DNA from: Cupriavidus gilardii
Lineage (GTDB): Bacteria; Pseudomonadota; Gammaproteobacteria; Burkholderiales; Burkholderiaceae
Reading direction: 5' to 3'
Length of the DNA: 64,000 nt
Assembly: GCF_008801915.1 (NCBI RefSeq)
Contig: NZ_VZOV01000013.1
Coordinates: forward strand, 1 to 64,000
Numbering within the stretch: position 1 is the stretch's first letter; the number at the start of each line of letters is the position of its first letter. The position numbers and the translations under genes are program-made. The notes under the pieces were generated by a model. It saw nothing but the letters and a program-made list of their open reading frames with translations, was not told the origin of the DNA and searched no databases. This document shows positions 48,751 to 59,623 of this stretch, one piece after another.

Positions 48751-51700
48751 GTGTCGCGTCGTGTCTGGCCTATCGTTGTCCTGCTGGTCCTGGTTGGCGG
48801 CGCCTGCTATTTCGCCGCCCATCTGATCGCCGACGAGGTTCGCACCTCGCGGTGGCAGGCGCGCTATTTCCACGATTGGGGCCAGCGCCTGACCTACACG
48901 ATCGCGCCCGGCGCCAGCGACCGCATCCGCTTTCCCGACGCCGGCCCCTACGACATGCGGCTCGGCTATGCGCGCATTCCGCACTACACCGAGCTGCTGG
49001 AAGCGCGCGGCTTCGTGCGCGAGCATCAGGCGCGGATGTCCAAGGCGATGCTGGAATACCTCGAACTGGGCCTGTACGCGCCGTATCGCGAAAAGACCCG
49101 CGCCGGGCTGGCGCTGCTCGATTGCAACGACCGCAGCGTCTCGGTGCAGCGCTTTCCCGAACGCCAGTACCAGGACTACCGCGAAGTGCCGCAGGTGCTG
49201 GCCAGCTCGCTGCTGTTCGTCGAGAACCAGGGGCTGCTCAATCCGGAATATCCGACCCGCAATCCCGCGCTCGACTGGCGCCGGCTCTCGCGCGCGGGCG
49301 TCGACCAGCTGTTCGCCATCGTCGACCGCGAGCGCGATACGCCGGGCGGCAGCACGCTGGCCACGCAGATCGAGAAATATCGCCATTCGCCGCACGGACG
49401 CACGGCGTCGATCTCCGAGAAGCTGCGGCAGATGGGTTCGGCCTCGGTGCGCGCCTATCTCGACGGCCGCGACACGGTGCGCGCGCGCGAGCGCATCGTG
49501 GTGGACTACCTGAATACCGTACCGCTGTCGGCCCGCAATGGCCGCGGCGAAATCCACGGCATCGGCGATGGCATGTACTACTGGTACGGGGAAGACTTCG
49601 ACGAAGCCAACCGGATGCTGCACGAGATCGAGCAGAAGCCGCCGACGCCGCGCGAGGCGCAGGTCTTCAAGCAGGCGTTGTCGCTGATCATCGCGCAGCG
49701 CCGCCCCTCGTACCATCTGCGCCGCTACGACACCAACCTGGAGCCGCTGACCGACAGCTATCTGCGCCTGCTGGCCGGCGCCGGCGTGATCTCGCCCCGG
49801 CTGCGCGACGCCGCGCTGGCCGCGCGGCTGGACAAGGCGCCGATCCCCTCGCTGCCGCCGGCCGATCCCTTCGTCACGCGCAAGGCCATCAACCAGGTAC
49901 GCGCCGATCTGTCGCGCCTGCTCGGCGTGTCGAGCCGCTACGATCTGGACCGGCTCGACCTGACCGTCGCCAGCACGATCAATACCGAAGCGCAGCGCCA
50001 GATCACCGCGACGCTGATGAAACTGCGCGACAAGCAGGGGGCGCGCGAGCTCGGCCTCTATGGCCACAACATGCTGCGCGACCATGACGATCCGTCGAAG
50101 CTGGTAGCCAGCTTCACGCTGTTCGAGCGGGTCGGCAATGCCAGCTATCTGCGCGTGCAGGCCGACAACATCGACCAGCCGTTCGACCTGAACAGCGGCG
50201 CGCGGCTCAATCTCGGCTCCACCGCCAAGCTGCGCACGCTGGTGACCTATCTGGAGATCCTGGCCGAGCTGCACGACCGCCATGCCGGCATGACGCGCGC
50301 CGAGCTGGAGCGCATCCCGGTCTCGCCGCAGGATGGGCTGACGCGCTGGACGATCGACTGGCTGCTGAAGAATCCGAACGGCGATCGGCGCGCGATGCTC
50401 GAGGCCGCGCTCGAACGCAAGTACGCCGGCGGCGCCGGCGAGGCGTTCTTCACAGGCGGCGGACTGCAGACCTTCACCAACTTCGAGCGCTCGGCCAGCG
50501 TGGCAAGCCTGACGGTGCGCAAGGCCTTCCAGCACTCGGTCAATCTGGTGTTCATCCGCATGATGCGCGACATCGTCCGCTACGAGGTCCACCGCGCGCA
50601 TCCCGATGCCAGCGAGCTGCTGGCCGATCGCGATGCGCCAGGCCGCCGCAAATGGCTGGAGCGCTTCGCCGACGAGGAAGGCAGCCAGTTCCTGGCCGGC
50701 TTCTACCGCAAGTACAACGCGCTCGACAAGGACGGCCGCATCGCGTTGCTGCTGCAACGCGTGAAGCCTGTCGCGGTGCGCGTGGCAGTGGCCTTGCGCA
50801 GCGCCGATCCGGCCATGGACGAGGCCACCTTCGCGCGGCATCTGCGCGCGAAACTGGGCACGAAGCTGGACGACGAGGACGTGTACGCGCTCTACGACAA
50901 GTACGGCAAGGACAAATTCTCGCTGAACGACCGCGGCTACCTGTCGCGCATCCATCCGCTCGAACTGTGGTTGATCGACTATCTGGACCACCACTCCGAG
51001 GCCGATCTGAAGCAGGTGCTGGAGGCCAGCGCCGATGTCCGCCAGGAGGTCTACACCTGGCTGTTCCGCACGCGCAGCAAGGCTGGCCAGGACAACCGCA
51101 TCCGCATCCTGCTCGAGCGCGATGCGTTCGAACGAATCGGCGAACGCTGGCGCCGGCTGGGCTATCCGTTCGATACGCTGACGCCCTCCTATGGCAGCGC
51201 GGTCGGTGCCTCCGGCGATCGTCCGGCGGCACTGTCGGAGCTGGCCGGCATCCTGCTCAACGGCGGATTGCAGCCGTACACCGAGACCGTGCGCTGGCTC
51301 GACTTCGCCGCCGGCACGCCCTACGAAACGCGCTTCGTGCTGCGGCCCGGACAGCGCAAGCGGCTGTTGCCGGAGGACGTCGCCGAACTCGCGCGGCGCT
51401 CGCTGCTGGACGTGGTCGAGGGCGGCACCGCGCGCTCGGCGCAGGGCGTCTTTCCGGCCGAGCGCGGCATGGCGCTTGGCGGCAAGACCGGCACCGGCGA
51501 CCACCGGCACATGGTGTTCGGCCGCGGCGGCTACGTGATCGCATCGCGCGCGGTCAGCCGCTCCGCAACCTTCGTGTTCACCATCGGCGAGCGCTACTTC
51601 GGCACCGTCACGCTGCATGTACGCGGCCCCCACGCGGCGCGATACAACTTCACCAGCGCGCTGTCGGTCAAGCTGCTGCGCGGGCTGGCGCCGACCATCG

Positions 51701-51753
51701 TCGCGATGGACCCGCAGGCGGGTCCGGCAATGCTGGCCTGCACCGGCGGCTGA
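48751..51753 (+). CDS. Divergent class A penicillin-binding protein
   Basis: 1000 residues. One N-terminal membrane helix (VWPIVVLLVLVGGACYFAAHL) is followed by a GT51 glycosyltransferase domain (SLLFVENQGLL with Glu158; GGSTLATQIEKYRHS; ERIVVDYLNTVPLSARNG). A transpeptidase domain carries NLGSTAKL (Ser490), HSVN (Ser596) and GGKTGTG (Lys912). All three penicillin-binding motifs are present. The GT51 part departs from consensus: ENQG in place of EDxxF and a Gln (EKLRQ) where a catalytic Glu is usual. Large inserts lie between SVN and KTG (~315 residues). GTG start after a moderate ribosome site. Acts in peptidoglycan synthesis; partners unknown. Confidence 0.83.
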   Translation: MSRRVWPIVVLLVLVGGACYFAAHLIADEVRTSRWQARYFHDWGQRLTYTIAPGASDRIRFPDAGPYDMRLGYARIPHYTELLEARGFVREHQARMSKAMLEYLELGLYAPYREKTRAGLALLDCNDRSVSVQRFPERQYQDYREVPQVLASSLLFVENQGLLNPEYPTRNPALDWRRLSRAGVDQLFAIVDRERDTPGGSTLATQIEKYRHSPHGRTASISEKLRQMGSASVRAYLDGRDTVRARERIVVDYLNTVPLSARNGRGEIHGIGDGMYYWYGEDFDEANRMLHEIEQKPPTPREAQVFKQALSLIIAQRRPSYHLRRYDTNLEPLTDSYLRLLAGAGVISPRLRDAALAARLDKAPIPSLPPADPFVTRKAINQVRADLSRLLGVSSRYDLDRLDLTVASTINTEAQRQITATLMKLRDKQGARELGLYGHNMLRDHDDPSKLVASFTLFERVGNASYLRVQADNIDQPFDLNSGARLNLGSTAKLRTLVTYLEILAELHDRHAGMTRAELERIPVSPQDGLTRWTIDWLLKNPNGDRRAMLEAALERKYAGGAGEAFFTGGGLQTFTNFERSASVASLTVRKAFQHSVNLVFIRMMRDIVRYEVHRAHPDASELLADRDAPGRRKWLERFADEEGSQFLAGFYRKYNALDKDGRIALLLQRVKPVAVRVAVALRSADPAMDEATFARHLRAKLGTKLDDEDVYALYDKYGKDKFSLNDRGYLSRIHPLELWLIDYLDHHSEADLKQVLEASADVRQEVYTWLFRTRSKAGQDNRIRILLERDAFERIGERWRRLGYPFDTLTPSYGSAVGASGDRPAALSELAGILLNGGLQPYTETVRWLDFAAGTPYETRFVLRPGQRKRLLPEDVAELARRSLLDVVEGGTARSAQGVFPAERGMALGGKTGTGDHRHMVFGRGGYVIASRAVSRSATFVFTIGERYFGTVTLHVRGPHAARYNFTSALSVKLLRGLAPTIVAMDPQAGPAMLACTGG

Positions 51754-51781
51754 GAGCGCCAGGCGCGGAGCCGCCGTGCCA

Positions 51782-52840
51782 ATGGCGCGGAGCTCCGATC
51801 GCCTGCGCACGGTTGACGCGATCTGTTCGCTGCCCCACCAATTCCCCGCTGCGCCGCGCCCGAAACGTCGCGCCGCGACTTTGCCCGCCCCGCCCCTGCG
51901 CTTACCATCAAGCAAACGACGAGCATCGGCACCCGCCGAGACGCAGGCAGAAAATACGTCGCTGTGGAACGGGGGCACCTTGGGCAGCTATATCGAAGAC
52001 TACTGCGCGCGCATCCGGCAGGGCGGCGCCAACGCCGTCATCGCGCATCCGGTCGTCGTCGACAACGACGGCACCTACGTGATGCACTACGTGCCGTTCG
52101 AGCACGTCAACGCGACGGCACGCCTCGTGCTGGTCAGCACGACACCGGGACACATGCACCTGCGGCTCGCCGCCGAACTGACCGAGGCGCTGCTGCGCGC
52201 GCATGCACCGGGCCGTATCGTGCAACTGGAGAACAAGCGCCAGATCGAACTGGGCGGACCGCTGGTCAGGCCCAACCTGATCCGCATGCTCGATCATTTC
52301 GGCATCCCCTCGCTGGTCGGCGCCGAACGCGCGACCGCCCTGTGGGAGGACGGCTTTCACCTGCTGCAGCCGCTGGCCCTGCTGCCGCAGGCGACGATGC
52401 GCCGCGGCCTGGCCTTCGATGGCACGCTGGAAGCGCTGCTGGCCATACCGATGCTGCGCCGCGCGTTCGAGTCGCAGTTCCTCGAGCGGCTGACCCGCGT
52501 CCGCGACGATGCCGTGTTTCTGGCGCTGGGCCGCACCGCGTGGGCTGGGCTGTGCCATGCCGCGGAAACGGGCGCGATCGGCGCCGGCCAGCTGCTCGGC
52601 ATGATGCCGGTGCCGGCGCGCGCCGGCAGCATGGTGCGCTATTTTCTTGGCGAGATCAGCGCGGCGAAGCTCTCGCCCAGGGATCCGGTCAGGCACCGCA
52701 CCGCCTGGCTCGACGCGGCGCGGCGCGAATTGATCGAGAACGTGCGCCGCCATCGGCAGGCGCAGAGCGGCACGATGACGGGGACCACCACCGGCACCAC
52801 TACCGGCACCACTACCGGGACCACTACCGCGGCGGCATGA
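51782..52840 (+). CDS. Hypothetical protein with Gly-Thr repeat tail
   Basis: Up to 352 residues from ATG 51782; the first ~65 are Arg/Pro/Ala-rich and may be untranslated, with TTG 51980 (286 residues, LGSYIEDYCARI) a good alternative. The core has YVPFEHVNATARLVLVSTTPGHMHLRL, similar in pattern to uncharacterised proteins with a uracil-DNA-glycosylase-like fold (hhh-TPG), but the catalytic residues cannot be confirmed. The last 20 residues are four Gly-Thr-Thr-Thr repeats. Starts 28 bp after the penicillin-binding protein gene. Function unknown. Confidence 0.62.
   Translation: MARSSDRLRTVDAICSLPHQFPAAPRPKRRAATLPAPPLRLPSSKRRASAPAETQAENTSLWNGGTLGSYIEDYCARIRQGGANAVIAHPVVVDNDGTYVMHYVPFEHVNATARLVLVSTTPGHMHLRLAAELTEALLRAHAPGRIVQLENKRQIELGGPLVRPNLIRMLDHFGIPSLVGAERATALWEDGFHLLQPLALLPQATMRRGLAFDGTLEALLAIPMLRRAFESQFLERLTRVRDDAVFLALGRTAWAGLCHAAETGAIGAGQLLGMMPVPARAGSMVRYFLGEISAAKLSPRDPVRHRTAWLDAARRELIENVRRHRQAQSGTMTGTTTGTTTGTTTGTTTAAA
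52781..52828 (+). repeat. Four 12-bp tandem repeats at the gene 3' end
   Basis: Four units of GGSACCACYACC (52781-52828), ending two codons short of an Ala-Ala-Ala stop. Each unit encodes Gly-Thr-Thr-Thr, so changes in copy number keep the frame. Confidence 0.93.
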
Positions 52841-52867
52841 ACCCCGGACCGCTGGATACCCCGGCCG

Positions 52868-53899
<1,032 letters not shown>

Positions 53900-54097
53900 G
53901 CGGGAAAGCGGTGCGGGAACGGTTATGGCCGGACATGCGGCGATCGAAGGCTCGTCGGCACTTCGACCCGGATGCACGCCGCGGCGCCGCCAGGGCGCAG
54001 GCCGCGGCGGCGATCGAATTGGAACGGCAACTATAGCCGTTCTCTTCCCGCGTTGTCGGAAGGGTCTCCCGCCCCGATCGATGCCGCGCCTGCCCCT

Positions 54098-55033
54098 TCA
54101 GGCCGCCAGCACAGGCTTCCGATGCAGCTGGTTCCAGGCGTCGATGCCGCCCAGCAGCGCCCAGGTATTGGCATAGCCGGCGGCCCGCAGCCGCTCGGCC
54201 AGCATCGCGGCGGACAGCTCGTTGGGGCAGGCGCAATAGACGACGATCTCCACCGCAGGCGGATGTTCGGCCAGCAGGTCCAGCGGCGCATCGGGATCGA
54301 CCGGCAGCGCACCGGGGATGCGCTCGAGCGCGGCGCTGCCCGGGGCGCGCACGTCCAGCACCAGCGGCAGGCGGCCGTCCTGGCGCCGCGCTTCCAGTTC
54401 GTCGACGCTCATGCGCGGAATCAGCCGGGTGCGGCGCAGCAGCCGGACCCGCTTCCACCAGCGCCAGACGATGAACAGCGCGAGCGCCAGCAGCGCCAGC
54501 ATCAGCGCCAGATGGCCATAGGTGCCGAAGGCGTCCAGCACGGCGTCGATGGCATCGCTGAACGCGGCGCCGATCATCAGCGCGCCGCCGGCCCAGACCA
54601 CCGCGCCGATCGCGTCGTAGAACAGGAAGACCGTGAACGGCGTCGCCGTCATGCCCGCCATCGCGGTCGACAGCGCGCCCGCGCCCGGCAGCAGCTTGGA
54701 GAAGATCAGCGAGCGCGGGCCGAGCCGCAGATACAGCGACTGCGTCTGCCGGATGCAGCTGTCCTGCGACAGCGAGACCTTGCAGATGGTGCGCAGCATC
54801 GGCTGGCCCAGGCGCCGGCCTGCCACGTACCACAGCGAATCGGCGATCAGGCACGCCACCACCACGGCGCCCAGCACCGCGCCGATCGACGGGCCGGTCT
54901 CGCGCATGCCGAGCGCCCCGGCCACCAGCAGCAGCGGATAGGCAGGCACCGGCAGGCCGGCCTGCTCGATCAGCACGTTCAGAAATACCAGCGTCAGTCC
55001 ATGCTGTTCCAGCAGGACCTGCAATTCGCCCAC
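54098..55033 (-). CDS. DedA-family membrane protein fused to rhodanese domain
   Basis: 311 residues. Residues 1-200 are a DedA/VTT (SNARE-associated) membrane domain ([79 protein letters not shown], shortened here only for location). Residues ~205-305 are a rhodanese domain ([45 protein letters not shown]; Cys in YCAC). GTG start with GGGAGA upstream. DedA proteins are lipid scramblases or maintain membrane potential; the cytoplasmic rhodanese may carry sulfur or sense thiols. The fusion occurs in other proteobacteria. Confidence 0.86.
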   Translation of the reverse strand: MGELQVLLEQHGLTLVFLNVLIEQAGLPVPAYPLLLVAGALGMRETGPSIGAVLGAVVVACLIADSLWYVAGRRLGQPMLRTICKVSLSQDSCIRQTQSLYLRLGPRSLIFSKLLPGAGALSTAMAGMTATPFTVFLFYDAIGAVVWAGGALMIGAAFSDAIDAVLDAFGTYGHLALMLALLALALFIVWRWWKRVRLLRRTRLIPRMSVDELEARRQDGRLPLVLDVRAPGSAALERIPGALPVDPDAPLDLLAEHPPAVEIVVYCACPNELSAAMLAERLRAAGYANTWALLGGIDAWNQLHRKPVLAA

Positions 55034-55248
55034 GGCGGTCTCCCGGTCAATGATCGAAGGCGCGATGATTCGCGATATGGACGGAGTTTGCCAGCATCGG
55101 GGCCACCGTGGCCGATCCTGGCCTAGACGATCGTTTCAAAATCTCTGAATGTCGGATGCGCGCGAGCGCTCGCCCTGCGCCGCAAGCCGTGGCAAGATGG
55201 CGCCGAAGCGGCTCGGACCCGCCGGCCGCTCGCAACTGGGAGATGCGT

Positions 55249-55500
55249 ATGCTGTCATTCCTCGGTACGGTGATCGTCGGCCTGATCGTCGGGCTGATCG
55301 CCAGGGCGATCAAGCCTGGCGACGACAAGATGGGCTGGATCTTGACCATATTGCTCGGCATAGGCGGTTCGCTGATCGCCGGATATGTCGGCCAGGCGCT
55401 CGGCTGGTATCGCCCCGGGGAGCCGGCCGGCTGGATCGCCTCGGTGATCGGCGCGATCGTGCTGCTGGTGATCTACGGGCTGGTGCGGCGCAGAGCCTGA
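55249..55500 (+). CDS. GlsB/YeaQ/YmgE-type small membrane stress protein
   Basis: 83 residues with three hydrophobic helices and the Transgly_assoc pattern: MLSFLGTVIVGLIVGLIARAIKPG, GWILTILLGIGGSLIAGYVGQALGWY, GWIASVIGAIVLLVIYGLV. ATG 55249 has a GGGAG site six bases upstream; an ATG six bases earlier lacks spacing. Family members are stress-induced inner-membrane proteins of unclear role. Followed by a hairpin. Confidence 0.9.
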   Translation: MLSFLGTVIVGLIVGLIARAIKPGDDKMGWILTILLGIGGSLIAGYVGQALGWYRPGEPAGWIASVIGAIVLLVIYGLVRRRA

Positions 55501-55514
55501 CGCCTGCCCGACGG

Positions 55515-55536
55515 GCGGGGCCGTCGGCGGCCCCGC
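55515..55536 (+). terminator. Hairpin after the YeaQ-type gene
   Basis: Arms GCGGGGCC (55515-55522) and GGCCCCGC (55529-55536), six-base loop, followed by TCATCTTTCCC. A moderate intrinsic terminator for the gene ending at 55500. Confidence 0.65.
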
Positions 55537-55630
55537 TCATCTTTCCCATCGTTCCTTTGCGCCCCGGCCCCGCTGCCGGACTCGCGCTCCGCTGCTCCCG
55601 GTACGCCCCGTCCGCACGACAGTGCCGACG

Positions 55631-58600
55631 CTAGCAAGACATTCCCATCCGCCGCAGCGCCTCTTCGATCCCCGCCAGTGCGGCGAGCATGCCCGCACCG
55701 ATCGCCTCCTTGCGCAACGCCATCAATTCGGCCTGTAGTCCGGTACGGCCGCCGTCCGCCGCGCCGCGGCCCAGCGCCGCCAGCACACGAGCGCGCCGAA
55801 TCTGGAATTGCGCCCACGGAAACGGCTCCGGCCGCGTATAGGCCTGCAGCGCGTCGGCATAGCGGTCCGCGTCGTCCCAGCGGCCATTGCGCAGCGAGAC
55901 CTCCATCGCGGCTTCATAGAGATCGAGATGGCAATGGCTGACGCAGCTTTGCGCAAGGATCGCCTCGCCCTGCGCCAGCGCGCGGCGCTGCCTGTCCGGA
56001 TCGCGCGAGGTGCGGGCGAGAAAGCCCAGGATCATCGGGCCGGAATAGCGCATGCCGGTGTCGCGACTCAGGGCCAGCGCTTCGTCGAGCAGCTGCTCTG
56101 CGGCTTCCGGGTGTCCCTGGTTGCCGATGGCCAGCGCCCGCCGCCCTGCCAGTTCCGCCTCGAAGCGACGCGCGCCCAGCCGCCGGGCCAGCGCCAGCGC
56201 CCGTTCGGCATGCGCCTGCGATTTGGCCCATTCTCCGGTCTGCTGTTCGGTCGACGCCATCACGTCGTAGGCCAGCAGCTCGATGCGGGCATCGCCGATC
56301 CGGCGGGCGATGCGCAGCGCCTCGTCGCAACGCGCCAGCGCGGACGACAGCGCATGGCACAGGCTGTCGACCGCACCGACCATCGGCAGGTTCGCCCCTT
56401 CGATCCGCACGAAGCCGCGCGCGCGGGCCAGCTCGACGCAGCGGACGAAATGCGCGCGGGCGGTGACCATCCGTCCCTGCTGGTAGTAGGCATCGCCGAG
56501 GCCGCCGAGCGCGCGGGCCTCGCCCAGCGCCGAGCCGGCCGCGCCGGCGTGCCGCAGCGCGCGCTGGTGCGCGCTCAGGCAGGCGTCGATATCCCCCATC
56601 GGAAAATGAACGTTGCCGCGCAGCGATTCGATCTGCGCCAGCATGTCGTCGTCGCCGATCGCCGCGGCGCCGCGCTGCGCATGCTGCAGGGCGATCAGCG
56701 CACGCTCGTAGCGGTCCAGCAGCCGCAGCGCCGAGGCCACGCCGAACCATGCGCGGGTGCGCTGGCCGTGGTCGCCGGCCAGCGCCACGGCATGCTCGAA
56801 GGCCTTCAACGCTTCGGCCGGTTGCCCGAGGTTCAGCGTCAGCTCGCCGCGCAGGCAGGCCAGAGACTGCCGGATGGCGCCATCGCCGGCCAGCTGCAGC
56901 GCGCGCTCGACCAGGCGCAGCGCCCGCTCGTTGCGAAAGTGGCCCGCCTCGTGCTGCGCCGCCGCCTCGTAGGCCGTCGGGGCATCGGGGTCGCTGGCGG
57001 CGTCCAGATGCTCGGCATGCAGCATCGGATCGCGGCTTCGATACCAGTCGGCGGCACGCCGATGCAGTGCGAGCCGGCGCGACTTGAGCAGCGACGCGTA
57101 GACGGCCTGATGGATCAGCGCATGCATGAACAGATAGTCTTCGCCCTCGGGCCGCAGCAGCGCGTGCCGCACCAGCGCATCGCAGGGGTCGCCGGCCGTG
57201 CCGAGCAGGTGGCGCAGCGCCGCCGGAGAGAAGCGCTGGCCCAGCACCGCGGCCGCCTGCAGCGCCTGGCGATGCGGCTCGGGCAGACGGTCCATGCGCG
57301 CCAGCACAATGCTCTGCAGCGTGCCGGGCAGCGCGTCGGCGTCCGTATCGGGCGCCGCGTTGCGCAGCAGCTGATCGAGAAAGAGCGGATTGCCTTCGGC
57401 GCGGCGGATGCAGGAGTCCGCCAGCTGCTCGTCGACATGGCGATAGCGCGTCGCCAGCTCGCGCGCCTCGGCATCGTTCAGCGGCCCCAGGTCGATCGTG
57501 GTCAGCGACGCGCTGCCGGCGGCCGCGCGCCAGCCGCTGTCGAGCGGATCCTGCTCCGGCCGCACGGTCATCGCCAGCACCAGCCGGCAGGTGCGCGTCG
57601 CGGCCGCGATCCGGGCCAGGCAATCGAGCAGCGCGCGCTCGGCCCAGTGCACGTCCTCGACGACGATCAGCAGCGGCTTGAGCGCGCTGCGCCGGGCCAC
57701 CTGCGCCAGCACGAAGCGCTGCACGCCGCGCTGGCGCGCGCCGGCATCCATCGCCGCCAGCGCCGCGGCCTGCGCCTCGGGCTGCGGTACGTCGAGCAGA
57801 TCGAAGGCAAACGGCACGTCGTCATCGTCGATGCGGCCGCCGGCGACGGCCTGCGCAATGACGGCGGCACGTGCATCGACGCCGGCGCAGGCATCGATGC
57901 CGAACAGTCCGCGCACCAGCACGCGCAACGGATCGCCCGACGTACCGACGCCGAAATCGAGCACCAGCGCGCGCAGCGCTTCCATGCCGTGCTCGCGCCC
58001 CAGCGCGACGAAGCGCTCGGCGAGCCGGCTCTTGCCGATGCCGGCTTCGCCACGGATCACGACCACGCGGCCCTGTCCCGAGCGCAGGCAATCGCCGGCG
58101 ACGCCGGCCAGTTGCACCAGTTCGGCCTGCCGCCCGACGAAGGCGTGCTGCGGCGGCGTCTCGGCGGCATCGAGAAACCGGTGCACACGCCACAGCGGTA
58201 TCGGCTCGGCGATGCCCGGCATCGACACATCGGTCAGGTGCTCGACCTCCAGGCGCCCTGGCAAGGCCAGAAAGACGCGGTTCGACACCACGGCCTCGCC
58301 GGCCTGCGCGTGCTCCATCACGCGCGCGGCAACGTTGACCGGCGGACCGGTCAGCGTCATGGCGCCCCCGTTCGAGGACGCGGCGGCGAACAGTACCTGT
58401 CCGCTGGCGACGCCGACCCGCACCGCCGGCGGCGTCGCGCACTCGGGGCACAGGCGGCGCACGCCGTCGTGCAGGCCGACGGCGACGTGCATCGCGCGTT
58501 CGGCATCGTTGCCATGCGCCACCGGCACGCCGAACACGACGGTCAGCCGCGCGCCGATCTCGTCGGTCACGGCACCGCCACACGCGGCCGCGAGCGCCCG

Positions 58601-59623
58601 CGCCCGTTCGCGCCAGCGGATCAGCAGGCCGTGGAGCTGCTCGGCGTCGAGGCCGGCGGCATGGGCACCGATATCGTCGACGCTGGCGACGACGACTACG
58701 GCATGGCGCGGCTCCGGCGTCCTCGGCGCGGGCGCCGCAGCGGCGGGGCCGGGATCCGGCGGCGCGATCACCGGACCGGTGCCGGCGGGCGCGTCCCGCG
58801 CTGCCGGTGCAGTGGGGGCCATCGGCGGCACCATCGACTGAACCATCGGCGGAACCGCGGGTGGCACCGAGGGCGGCACCGCCGACGGCGCCGCCGAGGA
58901 CTGCCGCCGCGCGCGCAGGATCTGCTGATGCAGCGCCTCGGTTTCCGCCTCGGGCGACACGCCGAGTTCCCGCTGCAGCGCGGTCCGGCACAGCCGGTAT
59001 TGCTTCAGCGCCAGCGCCTGCCGGCCCTGCCGGTCGTACAGCCGCATCAGCGCGCGGTGCACCGACTCCTGCAGGGCATCGAGCGTCAGCAGGCGCGTGG
59101 CGCAGGCGATCGCACGGTCCAGCTCGCCAGCCTGTTCATGCCGATCCACCAGCCGCGCCAGCGCCTGCAGCGCCAGGCCGCGCAACCGCTCGCGCTCGAC
59201 CGCGAGCCAATGGTCGAAGGTCGGCGCGGCGGCATCGAACCCTTCCAGCAGATCGCCGCGATACAGCGCGACCGCGGCCTCGAGCGCGTCCGGAGTGGCC
59301 GCGCGCAGATGGTCTTCGAAGGCCACCACGTCGACCGCGACGCCGCACAGCGCCACCCGGTCGGCATCGGACAACACCACCGGATAGCCCTCGACGGCCC
59401 GGCGCACCGCGCTGAGCGCCTGACGCAGGCTGGTACGCGCCTGTTCGGCATGGCTGTCGGGCCAGAGCAGCGCCGCCAGCTTGTCGCGAGGCTGCGGCCT
59501 GCCGTCGGCCAGCGCGAGATAGGCCAGCACCGCGCGGGCCTTGCGCGCGGACAGGGGAAGGGGAGTGCCGTCCGGCGAACTGAGCGTGAAGCCGCCGAAC
59601 AGATCGAGGTGGACCGCCGCCAT
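55631..59623 (-). CDS. SARP-like BTAD / cyclase-like / AAA ATPase regulator
   Basis: 1330 residues. Residues 1-95 are an OmpR-like winged helix as in SARP activators (LDLFGGFTLSSPDGTPLPLSARKARAVLAYLAL, then LRQALSAVRRAVEG). Residues 95-250 are a BTAD domain. A Pro/Ala-rich linker leads to a class III cyclase-like domain (about 310-480). It lacks the usual metal-binding Asp in the second position (IGARLTVVFG where GDGxxAxFG is common), so it is probably a degenerate sensor. An AAA/STAND ATPase follows (GEAGIGKSRL, Lys531; VVEDVHWAE), then TPR-like helical repeats to the end. Divergent from a TPR gene; phased CTTTCAC repeats in the spacer suggest its own operator. Confidence 0.88.
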   Translation of the reverse strand: MAAVHLDLFGGFTLSSPDGTPLPLSARKARAVLAYLALADGRPQPRDKLAALLWPDSHAEQARTSLRQALSAVRRAVEGYPVVLSDADRVALCGVAVDVVAFEDHLRAATPDALEAAVALYRGDLLEGFDAAAPTFDHWLAVERERLRGLALQALARLVDRHEQAGELDRAIACATRLLTLDALQESVHRALMRLYDRQGRQALALKQYRLCRTALQRELGVSPEAETEALHQQILRARRQSSAAPSAVPPSVPPAVPPMVQSMVPPMAPTAPAARDAPAGTGPVIAPPDPGPAAAAPAPRTPEPRHAVVVVASVDDIGAHAAGLDAEQLHGLLIRWRERARALAAACGGAVTDEIGARLTVVFGVPVAHGNDAERAMHVAVGLHDGVRRLCPECATPPAVRVGVASGQVLFAAASSNGGAMTLTGPPVNVAARVMEHAQAGEAVVSNRVFLALPGRLEVEHLTDVSMPGIAEPIPLWRVHRFLDAAETPPQHAFVGRQAELVQLAGVAGDCLRSGQGRVVVIRGEAGIGKSRLAERFVALGREHGMEALRALVLDFGVGTSGDPLRVLVRGLFGIDACAGVDARAAVIAQAVAGGRIDDDDVPFAFDLLDVPQPEAQAAALAAMDAGARQRGVQRFVLAQVARRSALKPLLIVVEDVHWAERALLDCLARIAAATRTCRLVLAMTVRPEQDPLDSGWRAAAGSASLTTIDLGPLNDAEARELATRYRHVDEQLADSCIRRAEGNPLFLDQLLRNAAPDTDADALPGTLQSIVLARMDRLPEPHRQALQAAAVLGQRFSPAALRHLLGTAGDPCDALVRHALLRPEGEDYLFMHALIHQAVYASLLKSRRLALHRRAADWYRSRDPMLHAEHLDAASDPDAPTAYEAAAQHEAGHFRNERALRLVERALQLAGDGAIRQSLACLRGELTLNLGQPAEALKAFEHAVALAGDHGQRTRAWFGVASALRLLDRYERALIALQHAQRGAAAIGDDDMLAQIESLRGNVHFPMGDIDACLSAHQRALRHAGAAGSALGEARALGGLGDAYYQQGRMVTARAHFVRCVELARARGFVRIEGANLPMVGAVDSLCHALSSALARCDEALRIARRIGDARIELLAYDVMASTEQQTGEWAKSQAHAERALALARRLGARRFEAELAGRRALAIGNQGHPEAAEQLLDEALALSRDTGMRYSGPMILGFLARTSRDPDRQRRALAQGEAILAQSCVSHCHLDLYEAAMEVSLRNGRWDDADRYADALQAYTRPEPFPWAQFQIRRARVLAALGRGAADGGRTGLQAELMALRKEAIGAGMLAALAGIEEALRRMGMSC

